Shown one piece after another: positions 1 to 9,138 of a stretch of DNA of 64,000 bases. Every line of letters starts with the position of its first letter. The stretch's first letter is position 1. Where the stretch lies: assembly GCF_000275865.1 (NCBI RefSeq), contig NZ_CM001555.1, forward strand, positions 827,706 to 891,705, read 5' to 3'. Source of the DNA: Methanofollis liminatans DSM 4140 (GTDB lineage Archaea; Halobacteriota; Methanomicrobia; Methanomicrobiales; Methanofollaceae). Below the pieces are notes generated by a model that saw nothing but the letters and a program-made list of their open reading frames with translations, had not been told where the DNA came from and made no database searches. The translations under genes and the position numbers were made by a program.

Positions 1-341
1 TGTGTCGGGGGGCAGCCAGCCCCCCGGCTGGTGTCATCTCGATTTTCAGGAACCCTCACGCTCTCAGCGCGAAGATTTGGAACTTGTTCTGTGAGTGGAG
101 CGGACACCGCGCCGGGGTTGCACCCCCGGACCCCTGCATACGATTGCCCCGAATATGCGGGGACGGGAGGGGCGGAGCATCTGTCGATGAAAACTGATGG
201 GCCGGCGAGCCGGCGTGGTTTTCCCGTTCCTGCCCCAATCGGAGTTCTGATGGGCAGCAGGCCCTCGGCAGAGGCGTAAAGGCTCCCATCTGCTCCTGGA
301 AACGGTCGGGCGAATGGCTTCGCCCAGACCATCTCGTAGCC
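1..341. repeat. Tandem intergenic repeat family, left-hand array end (copy A)
   Basis: Bases 1-31 are the GC-rich tail of one repeat unit. A full unit follows at about 39-285, beginning TCGATTTTCAGGAACCCTCA and containing the core at 109-267 (GGGGTTGCACCCCC, then CCCCGAATATGCGGGGACGG). A right-hand flank at 285-337 contains the perfect hairpin GGGCGAATGGCTTCGCCC (308-325). The same unit, core and right flank recur at 40.9-41.7 kb, and a decayed copy is near 4.74 kb. Open frames read through the repeat encode the same meaningless peptide in each copy. The element lies just beyond the 3' end of the minus-strand gene at 472. Its function is unknown. Confidence 0.8.
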
Positions 342-471
342 CGGTTCCACGATAAAGGGAAGATCTGTCATACCCTCACCAGGGCACCTTCAAGCGATCT
401 CGATCGTTGCTGGAGGGGAGCTGTTCAACAGAGCCGAAAATCGTGATTTTCTATCATCCCTGCGACTGCGC

Positions 472-1668
472 TCAGACGAGCAGCGCCAGCACCAGCGCGA
501 AGATCCCGCCGGCAAGGGTGGCGACGAGGTTTGTCCCGGCATTCCCGAAGACGCCCTTATTCTCCAGGGTCGCCCCGACGAGGCTGTCCACGTTCGTCCC
601 GAAAAACCCGGCAAGAATGCCGATGATGGCGACGTCTGGACCGACGACCCCGAGCGCCCATGCCGCGAGGGAGATTGCCACGGCAGCGGCCAGGGCCACT
701 CCCTCGCCGAGCACCGTCACCCCGCCGTTCGTGCCCGGGCGCACCCGTTCGAGGGTCGTGATCAGGTAGGGGTCGCCGCCCATGACGCCGATCTCCGACG
801 CAACGGTATCGGCAGCCGCCGATGCCACGCTCCCCAGAAACAGGGCGATGAAGGCCGGGTGCCCGGTGATCCCGAAGAGGACGGCCCCGGCCGTTCCCAC
901 CAGCCCGTTTGCAAAGACGTTAAAGTAGCCGCGCACCCCGCCGTGGGACTGGGCGACGCCCAGGGCGTCCTTCTCCCGGTACCGAAACTTCGTCGCCAGC
1001 GACCCCAGCATCATGAACAGGAGCATGATCAGGAACCACCTGACATCTGCAAAGACGATGAGGAGGATGCCGATGATCGCCGCCGAGAAGAGGCCTGAGA
1101 GGTCTGCGACCCTGAACCGGTAGGAGAGGACGACGAAGACGAGGGTGATCACGGCCGCCATCGTCAGAATGCCGAGGTCGACCGAGTAATCGATCTCGTA
1201 GAAGAGCTGCATCGCCATCGCCACCCCGAGCCCCTCGATCATCAGGGTGTCGTCCCTGCCGTTCAAGGCGGCCCTGAGGAGGACGGCGACCAGCACCCCC
1301 AGGATCACGGTGAGGGGCGAGAAGACGCCCACGTACCACATGGCGAGGACTGCCGTTATGCATGCGGTGAGGATGAACGGGACATATGACCGGGCGTGAT
1401 CGCCGCTGAGCCTGAAGGCGAACTCGCCGATGACGACGATCGCAAGCGTCGCTGCAAAGACTGCAAGGGAGAGGAGCCCCAGACCGTACAGGGCGGCGAT
1501 GACGATGATGGATATGGAGGCATATCTTGTCCCCTTGATCAGGAGCAGCACCCCTGAGAAGAGGATCACCAGGAGGGACAGGAGCCATGCGGGCTGGATC
1601 AGCGGCGCTATCAGGATCCCAAGAAGGGCAAGGACAGTGGCAAGCGCCGGCCCGGTTTCCCGTATCAT
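472..1668 (-). CDS. DUF92/TIGR00297 family polytopic membrane protein
   Basis: This is a 398-residue protein that is almost entirely hydrophobic, with roughly a dozen membrane segments. The C-terminal 230 residues fit the DUF92 family: a conserved glycine-rich stretch (SHGGVRGYFNVFANG), GSVASAAADTVASE, and a final FGTNVDSLVGATLE. DUF92 includes the plant VTE6 phytyl-phosphate kinase, so a polyprenyl-phosphate kinase role is possible but inferred. The N-terminal 170 residues form an additional membrane block longer than the minimal family domain. It is divergent from valS, from which it is separated by about 110 bp. No clear Shine-Dalgarno precedes the ATG, so a leaderless message is likely. 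Confidence 0.85.
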   Translation of the reverse strand: MIRETGPALATVLALLGILIAPLIQPAWLLSLLVILFSGVLLLIKGTRYASISIIVIAALYGLGLLSLAVFAATLAIVVIGEFAFRLSGDHARSYVPFILTACITAVLAMWYVGVFSPLTVILGVLVAVLLRAALNGRDDTLMIEGLGVAMAMQLFYEIDYSVDLGILTMAAVITLVFVVLSYRFRVADLSGLFSAAIIGILLIVFADVRWFLIMLLFMMLGSLATKFRYREKDALGVAQSHGGVRGYFNVFANGLVGTAGAVLFGITGHPAFIALFLGSVASAAADTVASEIGVMGGDPYLITTLERVRPGTNGGVTVLGEGVALAAAVAISLAAWALGVVGPDVAIIGILAGFFGTNVDSLVGATLENKGVFGNAGTNLVATLAGGIFALVLALLV

Positions 1669-1752
1669 TCAGTGTTATCATAGGGGGTTCTCAGACATGA
1701 ACTTTGTAGTGCGATGCGGCCGCCGCCCTTCATTCTGCGGAGCGTATAATTC

Positions 1753-1780
1753 TTTTAAAAACTTGAAAATACAATAGGAA
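1753..1780 (+). promoter_or_regulatory. valS TATA box and ribosome binding site
   Basis: An AT-rich TTTTAAAAA (1753-1761) precedes valS by about 25 bp, the usual archaeal TATA spacing to a transcription start. AGGA at 1776-1779 abuts the first ATG (1780) but sits 6 nt before the second ATG (1786), which is therefore the better start. Confidence 0.5.
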
Positions 1781-1785
1781 TGAAG

Positions 1786-4374
1786 ATGTCATCCTCGCAT
1801 ACAATCCCAAAAAACTATGACTTCCGGGAAGTGGAGGACCGGTGGCAGCGCACCTGGCGCGACGAGGACAATTACTTCGACCCGTCTTCTCCAAAACCGC
1901 AGTTCGTCATCGATACGCCCCCGCCCTACCCCACGGGCAACTTCCATATCGGCAACGCCCTCAACTGGTGTTATATCGACTTCATCGCGCGCTACAAGCG
2001 GATGTGCGGCTATAACGTCATGTTCCCGCAGGGCTGGGACTGCCACGGCCTCCCCACCGAGGTCAAGGTGGAGGAGATCCACGGGATCACGAAAAACGAC
2101 GTCTCCCGCGAGGAATTCAGGCAGATGTGCCGGGACCTCACCATCGGCAATATCGAGAAGATGCGCGCCACCCTCCGCCGGTGCGGCTTCTCGACCGACT
2201 GGAGCCACGAGTACATCACGATGCTCCCTGAATACTACCGCAAGACGCAGCTCTCCTTTTTACGGATGCTCAATGCGGGCTATATCTACCAGAGCGAACA
2301 CCCGGTGAACTTCTGCACCCGTTGCGAGACGGCGATCGCCTTTGCCGAGGTCAGCTACGAGCCCAGGGAGACGAAGCTCAACTTCTTCGACTTCGACGGC
2401 GTCGAGATCGCCACCACGCGCCCCGAGCTCCTCGCGGCCTGCGTCGCCGTCGCCGTCCACCCCGAAGACGAACGCTACCGTCCCCTCGCCGGGAAACACC
2501 TGAAGGTTCCCCTCTTCGGCCACGACGTTCCGGTGCTGCAGGACGGGGCCGTCGACCCCTCCTTCGGGTCGGGCGCCGTGATGATCTGCACCTTCGGCGA
2601 CAAGCAGGACGTCCACTGGTGGAAGGAGTACGACCTTCCCTTGAGAAAGGCGATCGACCGGGCAGGGCGGATGACGGCGCTCTGCGGCCGGTACCAGGGG
2701 ATGAACGCGAAGGAGTGCCGGGAAGCGATCCTCGCCGATATGGAGAAGGCCGGGATCCTGCGGAGGCAGGAGACGATCGAGCAGCGCGTCGGCACCTGCT
2801 GGCGGTGCAAGACCCCGATCGAGATCCTCTCCGAGCGGCAGTGGTTCATCAGGGTGAAATCCGACGAGATCCTGGAGGCAGCGCACCAGGTCTCCTGGTA
2901 CCCCGAGCACATGCGCACCAGGCTGGAGAACTGGGCCGGGCAGATGGAATGGGACTGGTGCATATCCCGCCAGCGGATCTTTGCGACCCCGATTCCGGTC
3001 TGGTCCTGCGCGCAGTGCGGCGCAATCGTGACGCCTGACGAGGCCGACCTCCCGGTCGACCCGACGACCGAGCGCCCGAAGCGCCCCTGTCCGCAGTGCG
3101 GCTGCGAGGAGTTCGTGGCCGAGCACGACGTCCTGGACACCTGGATGGACTCTTCGATCTCGGTGCTGAACATCACCGGCTGGGACGGCAGCGGCACCCC
3201 GCCGATCTTCCCGGCGCAGATCCGGCCGCAGGGCCACGATATCATCAGGACCTGGGCCTTCTACACGATCCTGCGCTCGGTCGCCCTCACCGGCCAGAAA
3301 CCGTGGGACTCGATCCTGGTCAACGGCATGGTGCTCGGCGAGGACGGCTTCAAGATGTCCAAGAGCCGGAACAACATCATCGCCCCGGAGACCGTGGTCG
3401 TCGAGTACGGCGCCGACGCCTTCAGGCAGTGGGGGGCGATGGGGGCGGCCACCGGCCAGGACATCATGTTCAACTGGAACGACGTGGTCGCCGCCTCCCG
3501 GTTCCAGACGAAGATGTGGAATATCGTCCGCTTCGTGCTCACCCAGATCGAGCGCGAGCCGGTTGAAGACGGCCCGGTCACCGCCGTGCTCGACCGCTGG
3601 CTCCTTGCAAAACTCTCAGAGACCGTTGCCGAGGTGACGAACGCCCTCGATACCTACCAGTTCGACCAGGGGCTGCGGGCGATCCGTGACTTCACCAGGA
3701 ACATCCTTGCCGACGACTACATCGAGCTCGTGAAAGGGCGGCTCTACTCAGACGACGCCGAGCGCGCCAGCGCCTGCCGCGCCCTGACCACCACCCTCGA
3801 CGCCCTCTGCCGCCTCCTGGCCCCCTATGTGCCGCACTTCGCCGAGGAGTGCTGGGCGCAGTTCAGAGAGGGGAGCGTGCTCGTCCAGCCCTGGCCGGCA
3901 TTTTCCTGCGAGGACGAGGAGGCCGAGCGTATTGGCGACCGCCTTGTCTCCCTCACCGCCGAGCTCCGCCGGTACAAGCACGACCTCGGGCTTGCCCTGA
4001 ACGCCCCCTTCGGTAACCTCGCCATCTACGCCCCCGAAAAGGTCGATGACGCCGGAGACGTTGCCCGGGCCCTGAACGCCGCCATCGCCTGGCGGACCGG
4101 GGAGCCGCGGCTTGAAAAGGTGCCCGCGGGCGTGGAGTTCAACATGGCGGTGATCGGTCCCGCGCTCCGCAAGGGGGCAAAGGGCTTCATGCAGGCCGTC
4201 GAAGCCCTGCCGGCCGACCAGCTCCAGAACCCGCCGGCGACGGTCATCGTGGACGGCGCCGAGGTCGCCGTACCCGAAAACGCCTTCACCCCGAAGTTCG
4301 CCTACCAGGTGGAGGGCGAGGCGGTGGACGTCCTCACGATCGGCGAGGTCACCGTCACCCTGCGGCGGGCCTGA
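1786..4374 (+). CDS. valS: Valyl-tRNA synthetase
   Basis: Charges tRNA-Val with valine in the cytoplasm and is a class Ia synthetase. The class I signatures are clear: HIGN about 54 residues in, within [11 protein letters not shown], and KMSKS near residue 523 (FKMSKSRNN). Between them lies the CP1 editing domain, with several cysteine pairs (CTRC, CWRC, CAQC, CPQCGC) typical of the zinc-bearing archaeal form. The anticodon-binding helical domain and a C-terminal extension complete about 862 residues, normal for archaeal ValRS. The frame could start at 1780, but the Shine-Dalgarno AGGA is correctly spaced only for the ATG at 1786. Confidence 0.97.
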   Translation: MSSSHTIPKNYDFREVEDRWQRTWRDEDNYFDPSSPKPQFVIDTPPPYPTGNFHIGNALNWCYIDFIARYKRMCGYNVMFPQGWDCHGLPTEVKVEEIHGITKNDVSREEFRQMCRDLTIGNIEKMRATLRRCGFSTDWSHEYITMLPEYYRKTQLSFLRMLNAGYIYQSEHPVNFCTRCETAIAFAEVSYEPRETKLNFFDFDGVEIATTRPELLAACVAVAVHPEDERYRPLAGKHLKVPLFGHDVPVLQDGAVDPSFGSGAVMICTFGDKQDVHWWKEYDLPLRKAIDRAGRMTALCGRYQGMNAKECREAILADMEKAGILRRQETIEQRVGTCWRCKTPIEILSERQWFIRVKSDEILEAAHQVSWYPEHMRTRLENWAGQMEWDWCISRQRIFATPIPVWSCAQCGAIVTPDEADLPVDPTTERPKRPCPQCGCEEFVAEHDVLDTWMDSSISVLNITGWDGSGTPPIFPAQIRPQGHDIIRTWAFYTILRSVALTGQKPWDSILVNGMVLGEDGFKMSKSRNNIIAPETVVVEYGADAFRQWGAMGAATGQDIMFNWNDVVAASRFQTKMWNIVRFVLTQIEREPVEDGPVTAVLDRWLLAKLSETVAEVTNALDTYQFDQGLRAIRDFTRNILADDYIELVKGRLYSDDAERASACRALTTTLDALCRLLAPYVPHFAEECWAQFREGSVLVQPWPAFSCEDEEAERIGDRLVSLTAELRRYKHDLGLALNAPFGNLAIYAPEKVDDAGDVARALNAAIAWRTGEPRLEKVPAGVEFNMAVIGPALRKGAKGFMQAVEALPADQLQNPPATVIVDGAEVAVPENAFTPKFAYQVEGEAVDVLTIGEVTVTLRRA

Positions 4375-4384
4375 AACGCCCCCG

Positions 4385-4395
4385 CACTTTTTTTC
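4385..4395 (+). terminator. T-rich terminator after valS
   Basis: A run of seven T residues (4388-4394) lies 14 bp after the valS stop, the usual form of archaeal intrinsic termination. Confidence 0.5.
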
Positions 4396-4460
4396 GCGCA
4401 ACCTCTATCTTCCGGGAGGGGCACACTTCTGCATGGACAGGGCCGGAAGAAGGGATTGCG

Positions 4461-4667
4461 ATGTCTCGTGACGCGTTGCTCATCGGTATCGCCTGCGTGG
4501 TTGTGGGTGTCGGCGTCTGGGCGGTTTCGGGGAACCTGGCCGTCGGCGGCCTGCTCTTCCTTCTCGGTGCGGTCCTGGTCGTTATCGGGCTCGCTCCTTC
4601 GGAGTACGATGAAGAGGAACAACTGGACACCGAAGAGGAGATCCTGAACGTCTATGATGAGGAGTGA
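4461..4667 (+). CDS. Small membrane protein with acidic tail
   Basis: This is a 68-residue protein with two predicted membrane helices (about residues 5-24 and 28-46) followed by a strongly acidic cytoplasmic or external tail rich in Glu and Asp (EEEQLDTEEEILNVYDEE). AGGG lies 6 nt before the ATG, and codon use matches neighbouring genes, so it is probably real. I do not recognise the family. It stands alone between valS and a degenerate repeat copy. Confidence 0.65.
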   Translation: MSRDALLIGIACVVVGVGVWAVSGNLAVGGLLFLLGAVLVVIGLAPSEYDEEEQLDTEEEILNVYDEE

Positions 4668-4734
4668 GGGGCAGGCTAGGTTCGCCGTAAAAAGGGAGGA
4701 TTTGTTGGCTCTTTTGAAATCCGATTCTGGCGTT

Positions 4735-4871
4735 CTTGAGCCGGGGGAATGGTGCCCCCGGACCCCCGCTCAGGATAGGTGGGGATACGGCCCTCTCCCT
4801 CCCCGGATGTCCTGTTCGCTCTTCCCGGAGCCCATCGCAATGGGGGGTCGGGGTTGAAACCCCCGGCAGGC
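4735..4871. repeat. Degenerate copy of the dispersed intergenic repeat
   Basis: The segment carries the same alternating motifs as the arrays at 1-341 and 40.9-41.7 kb: GAGCCGGGGGAATGGTGCCC, CCCCCGGACCCC, and a closing GTTGAAACCCCCGGCAGGCA. The middle has diverged and the central CCCCGAATATGCGGGG hairpin is lost. The rest of the 4668-5016 gap shows no gene. Confidence 0.5.
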
Positions 4872-5016
4872 AGTATGGGGAAGGCGGGGGATCCGCGCTC
4901 CCTCCCTGCGATTACAGGAGAGACATCAAACTCAGTATGAAGGTTTCAACAAAGCCGAAAAAGAGTATACTGATAGATTCTATTCCTGTCTGAACTGCGC
5001 CCCTGATGGCCGGGTT

Positions 5017-5604
5017 TTACTGCGCCCGCCGCCTGATCTCGTCAGCCACAAACCCGCAGACGTCCTCCTGCGGGAGCAGGGCGTCGACGAGCACAAACCG
5101 TTCGGGCTCGGCCCGGGCGAAGGCGAGATAGTTTTTCTGCACCCGCTCGAGCACCTCTGCGTCCTCGAAATGTTCCCTCTTTGCCTTGAGCCGTTTTTCC
5201 GCCTCACTAACCGGCAGGACGCAGAGGAAGGTGAGGTCGGGAACGAGGGTGAAGGGGGCATGGACGGCCCTGAGCCATGTGATGGGATCGGGGATGACGC
5301 CCTCCAGGGTCACGCCCTGGTAGGCGTAGCGGCTGTCTGAATAACGGTCAGAGACGACGATTTGCCCTCTGGCGAGGGCCGGGCGGACGACGTGCGCAAG
5401 GTGGGCGGCATGATCGGCGACAAAGAGGAGGCACTCGGTGACCGGGTCGGTGTTCTCGGCGATCGACCGGCGCACCGCCTCGCCCACCCAGGTGGCCCCG
5501 GGCTCGCGGGTGATCACCGGGTCGAGATCGGCGAGGGCGGCATGCAGGCCTTCGACAAGGGTGCTCTTCCCGCTCCCGTCGATCCCCTCGATCGTCACGA
5601 GCAT
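5017..5604 (-). CDS. tmk: Thymidylate kinase
   Basis: Phosphorylates dTMP to dTDP for DNA synthesis. The P-loop EGIDGSGKST lies at residues 5-14, followed by the dTMP-binding REPGATWVGE and the DRY motif in SDRYSDSRYAYQG, then a lid region rich in basic residues. The length of 195 residues is standard. The ATG at 5604 is chosen because GGGAGGGG lies a few bases upstream; the longer frame to 5625 has no such site. The gene overlaps the stop of the upstream HisA-like gene by 10 bp, so the two are translationally coupled. Confidence 0.95.
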   Translation of the reverse strand: MLVTIEGIDGSGKSTLVEGLHAALADLDPVITREPGATWVGEAVRRSIAENTDPVTECLLFVADHAAHLAHVVRPALARGQIVVSDRYSDSRYAYQGVTLEGVIPDPITWLRAVHAPFTLVPDLTFLCVLPVSEAEKRLKAKREHFEDAEVLERVQKNYLAFARAEPERFVLVDALLPQEDVCGFVADEIRRRAQ

Positions 5605-6296
5605 GTCCGCCCCTCCCGCAGCCATTCGAGAGGAATCGTCCCGCGGTGCACGCCGGTCGCCACGATGGCGCCGTCGAACCCGGCCCCTTCGAGGGTGTCG
5701 AGGTCGCGCACCCCCGCGACCCCGCCGCCCCAGAGGAGGCGCCCGCTATATGCGGCCCTGAGGTCTTCGAGATCGGCAGGAAGGCCGCACGCGGTCCCGA
5801 CGCCGGAGATATGGAGGAGGATGCAGCCGGCAAAGGGCAGATCTTCGGCCCGCTCCAGGACCGAGAGCGGCGCCTCGCCCGAGGGGATCACCTGCCCGTC
5901 CTTGATGTCCACCGAGAGGTAGCAGCCCGCATACCCGGCGAGATCCTCTCCGGCGGTCTCGGTCCCGATCACATTGACCACGCCCTCCATCAGGTCGGCA
6001 GGGGACCGGCAGCCCCGGTCCACATAGCACCGCCGCACCATCCCGGCGAGGTCTCTCACGATTCGGTCGTGGTCCCCCACCCCGCAGATCCGGTCGAGAT
6101 CGGCGATATAGAGGTATTCTGGCTGCATGTCCGCAAGGTATGCCATCGGTTCAGCCGAGGCGGCCAGCCCCCAGTTGAGCGGGGCATAGGTCTCCCGCTT
6201 CCCTTTTGCCCCGTGGACGACAACGCCGTCTTTCAGGTCCATTGCAAGGATACATTCCATGTGTTCAACGTAATCACTATTAGGATTAAGGATCAT
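5595..6296 (-). CDS. HisA/HisF-family TIM-barrel protein
   Basis: This (beta/alpha)8-barrel protein is related to the histidine-pathway isomerase HisA. The HisA-like phosphate and catalytic positions are visible: ILAMDLKDG near the N-terminus and CYLSVDIKDGQ mid-protein keep the two catalytic aspartates, and LLWGGGVAGVRDLD resembles the phosphate-binding loop. At about 221-233 residues it is family size. The first ATG is used here; the homologous region begins at the internal ATG (6260, MECILAMDLKDG), which may be the true start. It is divergent from mfnB and overlaps tmk. The substrate is unknown; since the neighbour makes methanofuran rather than histidine, a role other than histidine synthesis is plausible. 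Confidence 0.8.
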   Translation of the reverse strand: MILNPNSDYVEHMECILAMDLKDGVVVHGAKGKRETYAPLNWGLAASAEPMAYLADMQPEYLYIADLDRICGVGDHDRIVRDLAGMVRRCYVDRGCRSPADLMEGVVNVIGTETAGEDLAGYAGCYLSVDIKDGQVIPSGEAPLSVLERAEDLPFAGCILLHISGVGTACGLPADLEDLRAAYSGRLLWGGGVAGVRDLDTLEGAGFDGAIVATGVHRGTIPLEWLREGRTCS

Positions 6297-6304
6297 TAAT
6301 TCCT

Positions 6305-6991
6305 ATGCGATTATTGGTCAGCCCTAGCAGTATCGAAGAGGCCCGATCCGCACTCGCCGCAGACATTATCGATGTCAAAAAGCCGTCCGAGGGATCGCTT
6401 GGGGCCAACTTTCCCTGGGTGATCCGCGCGATCAAGGAGATGGCGGAAAAACCGGTCAGTGCTGCTATTGGTGATTTTGACTATAAACCGGGCTGCGCAT
6501 CCCTTGCAGCGTATGGGGCGGCCTGCGCCGGTGCCGATTTCATCAAGGTCGGGCTCATGTTCGACGGCAGGGACCGGGCCTTTGACCTCGCCAGAGCGGT
6601 TGTGAGGGCGGTCAAGGACGATTTTCCGGAAAAAACCGTTGTTATTGCAGCATATTCCGACTATGAGCGCCTTGGCACGATATCACCCTTCGCTGCCGCG
6701 GAGGCCGCGGCTGAGGCCGGCGCCGACATCGCCATGATCGATACCGGGATGAAAGACGGTAAAAGCACCTTTGAATTCATGGACGCCGACACCCTCGCCT
6801 CCTATACCGAGGAGAACCGGAGTCTCGGGCTTGCAACTGCCCTTGCAGGTTCGCTGAAGTTCGAGGATCTCTCTGCCCTCAAGATCATCGACCCTGAGAT
6901 CATCGGGGTCAGGGGCATGGTCTGCGGCGGCGACCGGAGTTGTGTCATCAGGCCCGAACTGGTGGAAAAAGCACTCGCGATGATCAGGTGA
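6305..6991 (+). CDS. mfnB: (5-formylfuran-3-yl)methyl phosphate synthase (methanofuran synthesis)
   Basis: MfnB (formerly DUF556, MJ1099 family) condenses two glyceraldehyde-3-phosphate molecules to the furan precursor of methanofuran, the C1 carrier of the first step of methanogenesis. The 228 residues carry the family hallmarks MRLLVSPSSIEEA, DIIDVKKPSEGSLGANFPWV, ADFIKVGLMF and DTGMKDGKSTFEF, including the lysines of the TIM-barrel active site. No Shine-Dalgarno precedes the ATG and the divergent gap is very short, suggesting a leaderless mRNA. The stop is 2 bp before guaB, with which it is probably cotranscribed. Confidence 0.93.
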   Translation: MRLLVSPSSIEEARSALAADIIDVKKPSEGSLGANFPWVIRAIKEMAEKPVSAAIGDFDYKPGCASLAAYGAACAGADFIKVGLMFDGRDRAFDLARAVVRAVKDDFPEKTVVIAAYSDYERLGTISPFAAAEAAAEAGADIAMIDTGMKDGKSTFEFMDADTLASYTEENRSLGLATALAGSLKFEDLSALKIIDPEIIGVRGMVCGGDRSCVIRPELVEKALAMIR

Positions 6992-6993
6992 TC

Positions 6994-8463
6994 ATGATGT
7001 ATGCGGAAAAACTCGCTGTCCCGACGGCTCTCACCTTCGACGACGTTCTGCTCGTTCCCGCCGCTTCGTATGTGGAGCCGAACGATGCCGATGTGCACTC
7101 GATCTTCTCAAAGAACATCCCGCTGAATATCCCGCTCGTCTCGTCGGCGATGGATACCGTGACCGAGGCGGGAATGGCGATCGCCATCGCCCGTCTCGGC
7201 GGCATCGGCGTCATTCACCGGAACATGCGGCCGGAGCGTTCGGTGGACGAGGTAATCAGGGTGAAGCGCGCCGAAGACCTGATCGAGCGCGAGGTGCTCT
7301 CGGTCGGCCCCGAGACCACTCTCTCCGAGGTTGAGGAGTTGATGAACAAGCACGGTATCGGCGGCGTCCCGGTGATCGAGGATAAAAAACTCATCGGGAT
7401 CGTTTCTCGCCGTGACATCAGGGCGATCGTGCACCGGCGCGGGAAAGAGTCGATCCGCACGATCATGACCCAGTCTCCGATCACGGCCCAGGAGGACGTC
7501 ACCGCGGAGGCGGCGCTTGAGACGATGTACGCAAACAAGGTCGAGCGCCTGCCGGTCACGAACGGCGACGGCCGTCTGCTCGGGATCATCACGATGCAGG
7601 ACATCCTGGAGAAGCGCTCGTACCCCCTCGCCAATCGCGATGCAAAGGGCAGCCTCCGCGTCGCCGCCGCCGTTGGCCCCTTCGACTTTGAACGGGCGAC
7701 GATGCTCGACGAGGCGGGCGTCGACGCCCTGGTGGTGGACTGCGCCCACGGCCACAATATGCATGTGGTCAAGGCCGTGCGCGAGATCAAGGGGAGCGTG
7801 AAAGCCGACGTGGTCGCCGGCAACATCGCCACCTCAGAAGCGGCGATGGAACTTGCCGACACCGTCGACGGGCTCAAGGTCGGGATCGGGCCGGGATCGA
7901 TCTGCACCACCCGGATCGTCGCCGGCGTCGGCGTTCCGCAGGTCTCGGCGATCGCGAGTGTCGCCGACGTCGCCGCCCCGCTCGGGCTCCCGGTGATCGC
8001 CGACGGCGGTGTCCGTTACTCGGGCGATATCGCAAAGGCGATCGCCGCCGGTGCCAACGCGGTGATGATGGGCAGCCTCTTTGCCGGGACCGACGAGGCG
8101 CCCGGGCGGATCATCGCGATCCAGGGGCGCAAGTACAAGCAGTACCGCGGCATGGGCTCGCTTGGCGTGATGAGCCATGGCGAGTCCTCAGACCGCTACT
8201 TCCAGAAGAAGGGGATCGGGAGGACGAAGTATGTCCCTGAAGGCGTTGAAGGGGCAATTCCCTACGTCGGGAATGTCTCCGACGTGATCTACCAGCTGGT
8301 GGGCGGGCTGAAGTCGGCGATGGGCTACACCGGCTCGGCCACGATCGACGACCTGCGCACGAAGGGCAGGTTCGTGCGGATCACCGCGGCCGGTATGGGC
8401 GAGTCGCACCCGCACAATATCCTGATCACCGACGAGGCCCCGAACTACCGGCTGACCGGGTGA
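6994..8463 (+). CDS. guaB: Inosine-5'-monophosphate dehydrogenase
   Basis: Oxidises IMP to XMP, the committed step of GMP synthesis. The protein is about 489 residues with the N-terminal barrel strand [10 protein letters not shown], two CBS domains at about 95-205 ([18 protein letters not shown] and [11 protein letters not shown]), the catalytic-cysteine loop [17 protein letters not shown], and [10 protein letters not shown]. Tandem ATGs at 6994 and 6997 follow GGTGATC, a strong archaeal ribosome binding site overlapping the mfnB stop; 6997 has the better spacing. A longer frame from 6940 lies inside mfnB and is not used. Confidence 0.97.
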   Translation: MMYAEKLAVPTALTFDDVLLVPAASYVEPNDADVHSIFSKNIPLNIPLVSSAMDTVTEAGMAIAIARLGGIGVIHRNMRPERSVDEVIRVKRAEDLIEREVLSVGPETTLSEVEELMNKHGIGGVPVIEDKKLIGIVSRRDIRAIVHRRGKESIRTIMTQSPITAQEDVTAEAALETMYANKVERLPVTNGDGRLLGIITMQDILEKRSYPLANRDAKGSLRVAAAVGPFDFERATMLDEAGVDALVVDCAHGHNMHVVKAVREIKGSVKADVVAGNIATSEAAMELADTVDGLKVGIGPGSICTTRIVAGVGVPQVSAIASVADVAAPLGLPVIADGGVRYSGDIAKAIAAGANAVMMGSLFAGTDEAPGRIIAIQGRKYKQYRGMGSLGVMSHGESSDRYFQKKGIGRTKYVPEGVEGAIPYVGNVSDVIYQLVGGLKSAMGYTGSATIDDLRTKGRFVRITAAGMGESHPHNILITDEAPNYRLTG

Positions 8464-8471
8464 TCCTCTTC

Positions 8472-8505
8472 TTTTTTATAGTGGTGTCACTAACATAAAG
8501 TAAAG
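8472..8505 (+). promoter_or_regulatory. HSR1-type heat-shock promoter/operator of hsr1-hsp20
   Basis: A TATA box (TTTTTTATA, 8472-8480) is followed by TGGTGTCACTAAC (8482-8494) and CTAACATAAAGTAAA (8490-8504), abutting the ATG at 8506. The first half-site is exactly CTAAC of the Archaeoglobus HSR1 palindrome CTAAC-N5-GTTAG; the second is GTAAA. The box overlaps the predicted start of a leaderless transcript, so binding would block initiation. The same 13-bp TGGTGTCACTAAC and N5-GTAAA arrangement precedes cdc48 at 31363-31385. Confidence 0.75.
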
Positions 8506-9138
8506 ATGTTTGATGATGGAGAGACCTCCCGTCTCCTTGATATTCTCGGCAACCGGAACCGGAGGCGTATCATCGATCTTCTCAGGCAGAAGCCCTGCTT
8601 TGTCACCGAGATCTCGGACAAGCTGATGGTCTCGCCCAAGGCCGTGATCGAACATCTCCAGATGATGGAGGAGGAGCAGATCCTCTCCTCGTTCCATGAC
8701 AACCGCCGGCGGAAATACTACAGCCTTACGCGCGAGATCTGCATCGATATCCGCTATGGCGGGGAGGACACGGCTCAGGCTGTTTTGCCGGGCGGATCGC
8801 GTGAGGAGAAGTATCTCGCCGCCCTGTCGATGCTTGCCCGGATGCTCCGCACGCGCGATACCCTGATCGCCAACCTTGAGGAGATCGAGCGCGATATCGA
8901 TGCACGGATGGACGAGGTCGTCAGGTACAGCCAGGACCTGCTCTCCAGCGAGACCGAGATGGACCTTGTGCTGGCGCTCGCCCACTGCACGCTCTCCCTC
9001 CGCGACCTTGAGGATTACACCGGCCTTGAGGCCGGGCCCGTGGAGCAGATGCTTCAGGACCTGATGGTAAAAGGTATCGTCGAACAGAACGGAAACCAGT
9101 ACATGCTGCGTGGTCCCTATGCCGAACAACCCCTATGA
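8506..9138 (+). CDS. HSR1-like winged-helix heat-shock regulator
   Basis: This is a 210-residue DNA-binding protein. Residues 5-75 form an ArsR-type winged helix (ETSRLLDILGNRNRRRIIDL, then VTEISDKLMVSPKAVIEHL and a basic wing NRRRKYYSL). The remainder is a helical, Glu-rich region that may dimerise. In Archaeoglobus fulgidus the regulator HSR1 is encoded with Hsp20 and Cdc48 and binds CTAAC-N5-GTTAG. Here the gene is followed directly by hsp20 (20-bp overlap), and its promoter carries a CTAAC-N5-GTAAA box, which supports assignment as HSR1 and predicts autorepression. The name is inferred from context and motif rather than a database match. Confidence 0.8.
   Translation: MFDDGETSRLLDILGNRNRRRIIDLLRQKPCFVTEISDKLMVSPKAVIEHLQMMEEEQILSSFHDNRRRKYYSLTREICIDIRYGGEDTAQAVLPGGSREEKYLAALSMLARMLRTRDTLIANLEEIERDIDARMDEVVRYSQDLLSSETEMDLVLALAHCTLSLRDLEDYTGLEAGPVEQMLQDLMVKGIVEQNGNQYMLRGPYAEQPL

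Noticed and set aside
2260-3237. A 325-codon open frame antisense to valS
   Set aside because: GC-rich third-position shadow; Arg/Gly/Pro-rich translation with no family features, fully inside a clear ValRS gene.
6940-6993. Longer N-terminus for IMP dehydrogenase
   Set aside because: It would lie inside mfnB; GGTGATC before the ATGs at 6994/6997 and the family start support the shorter form.
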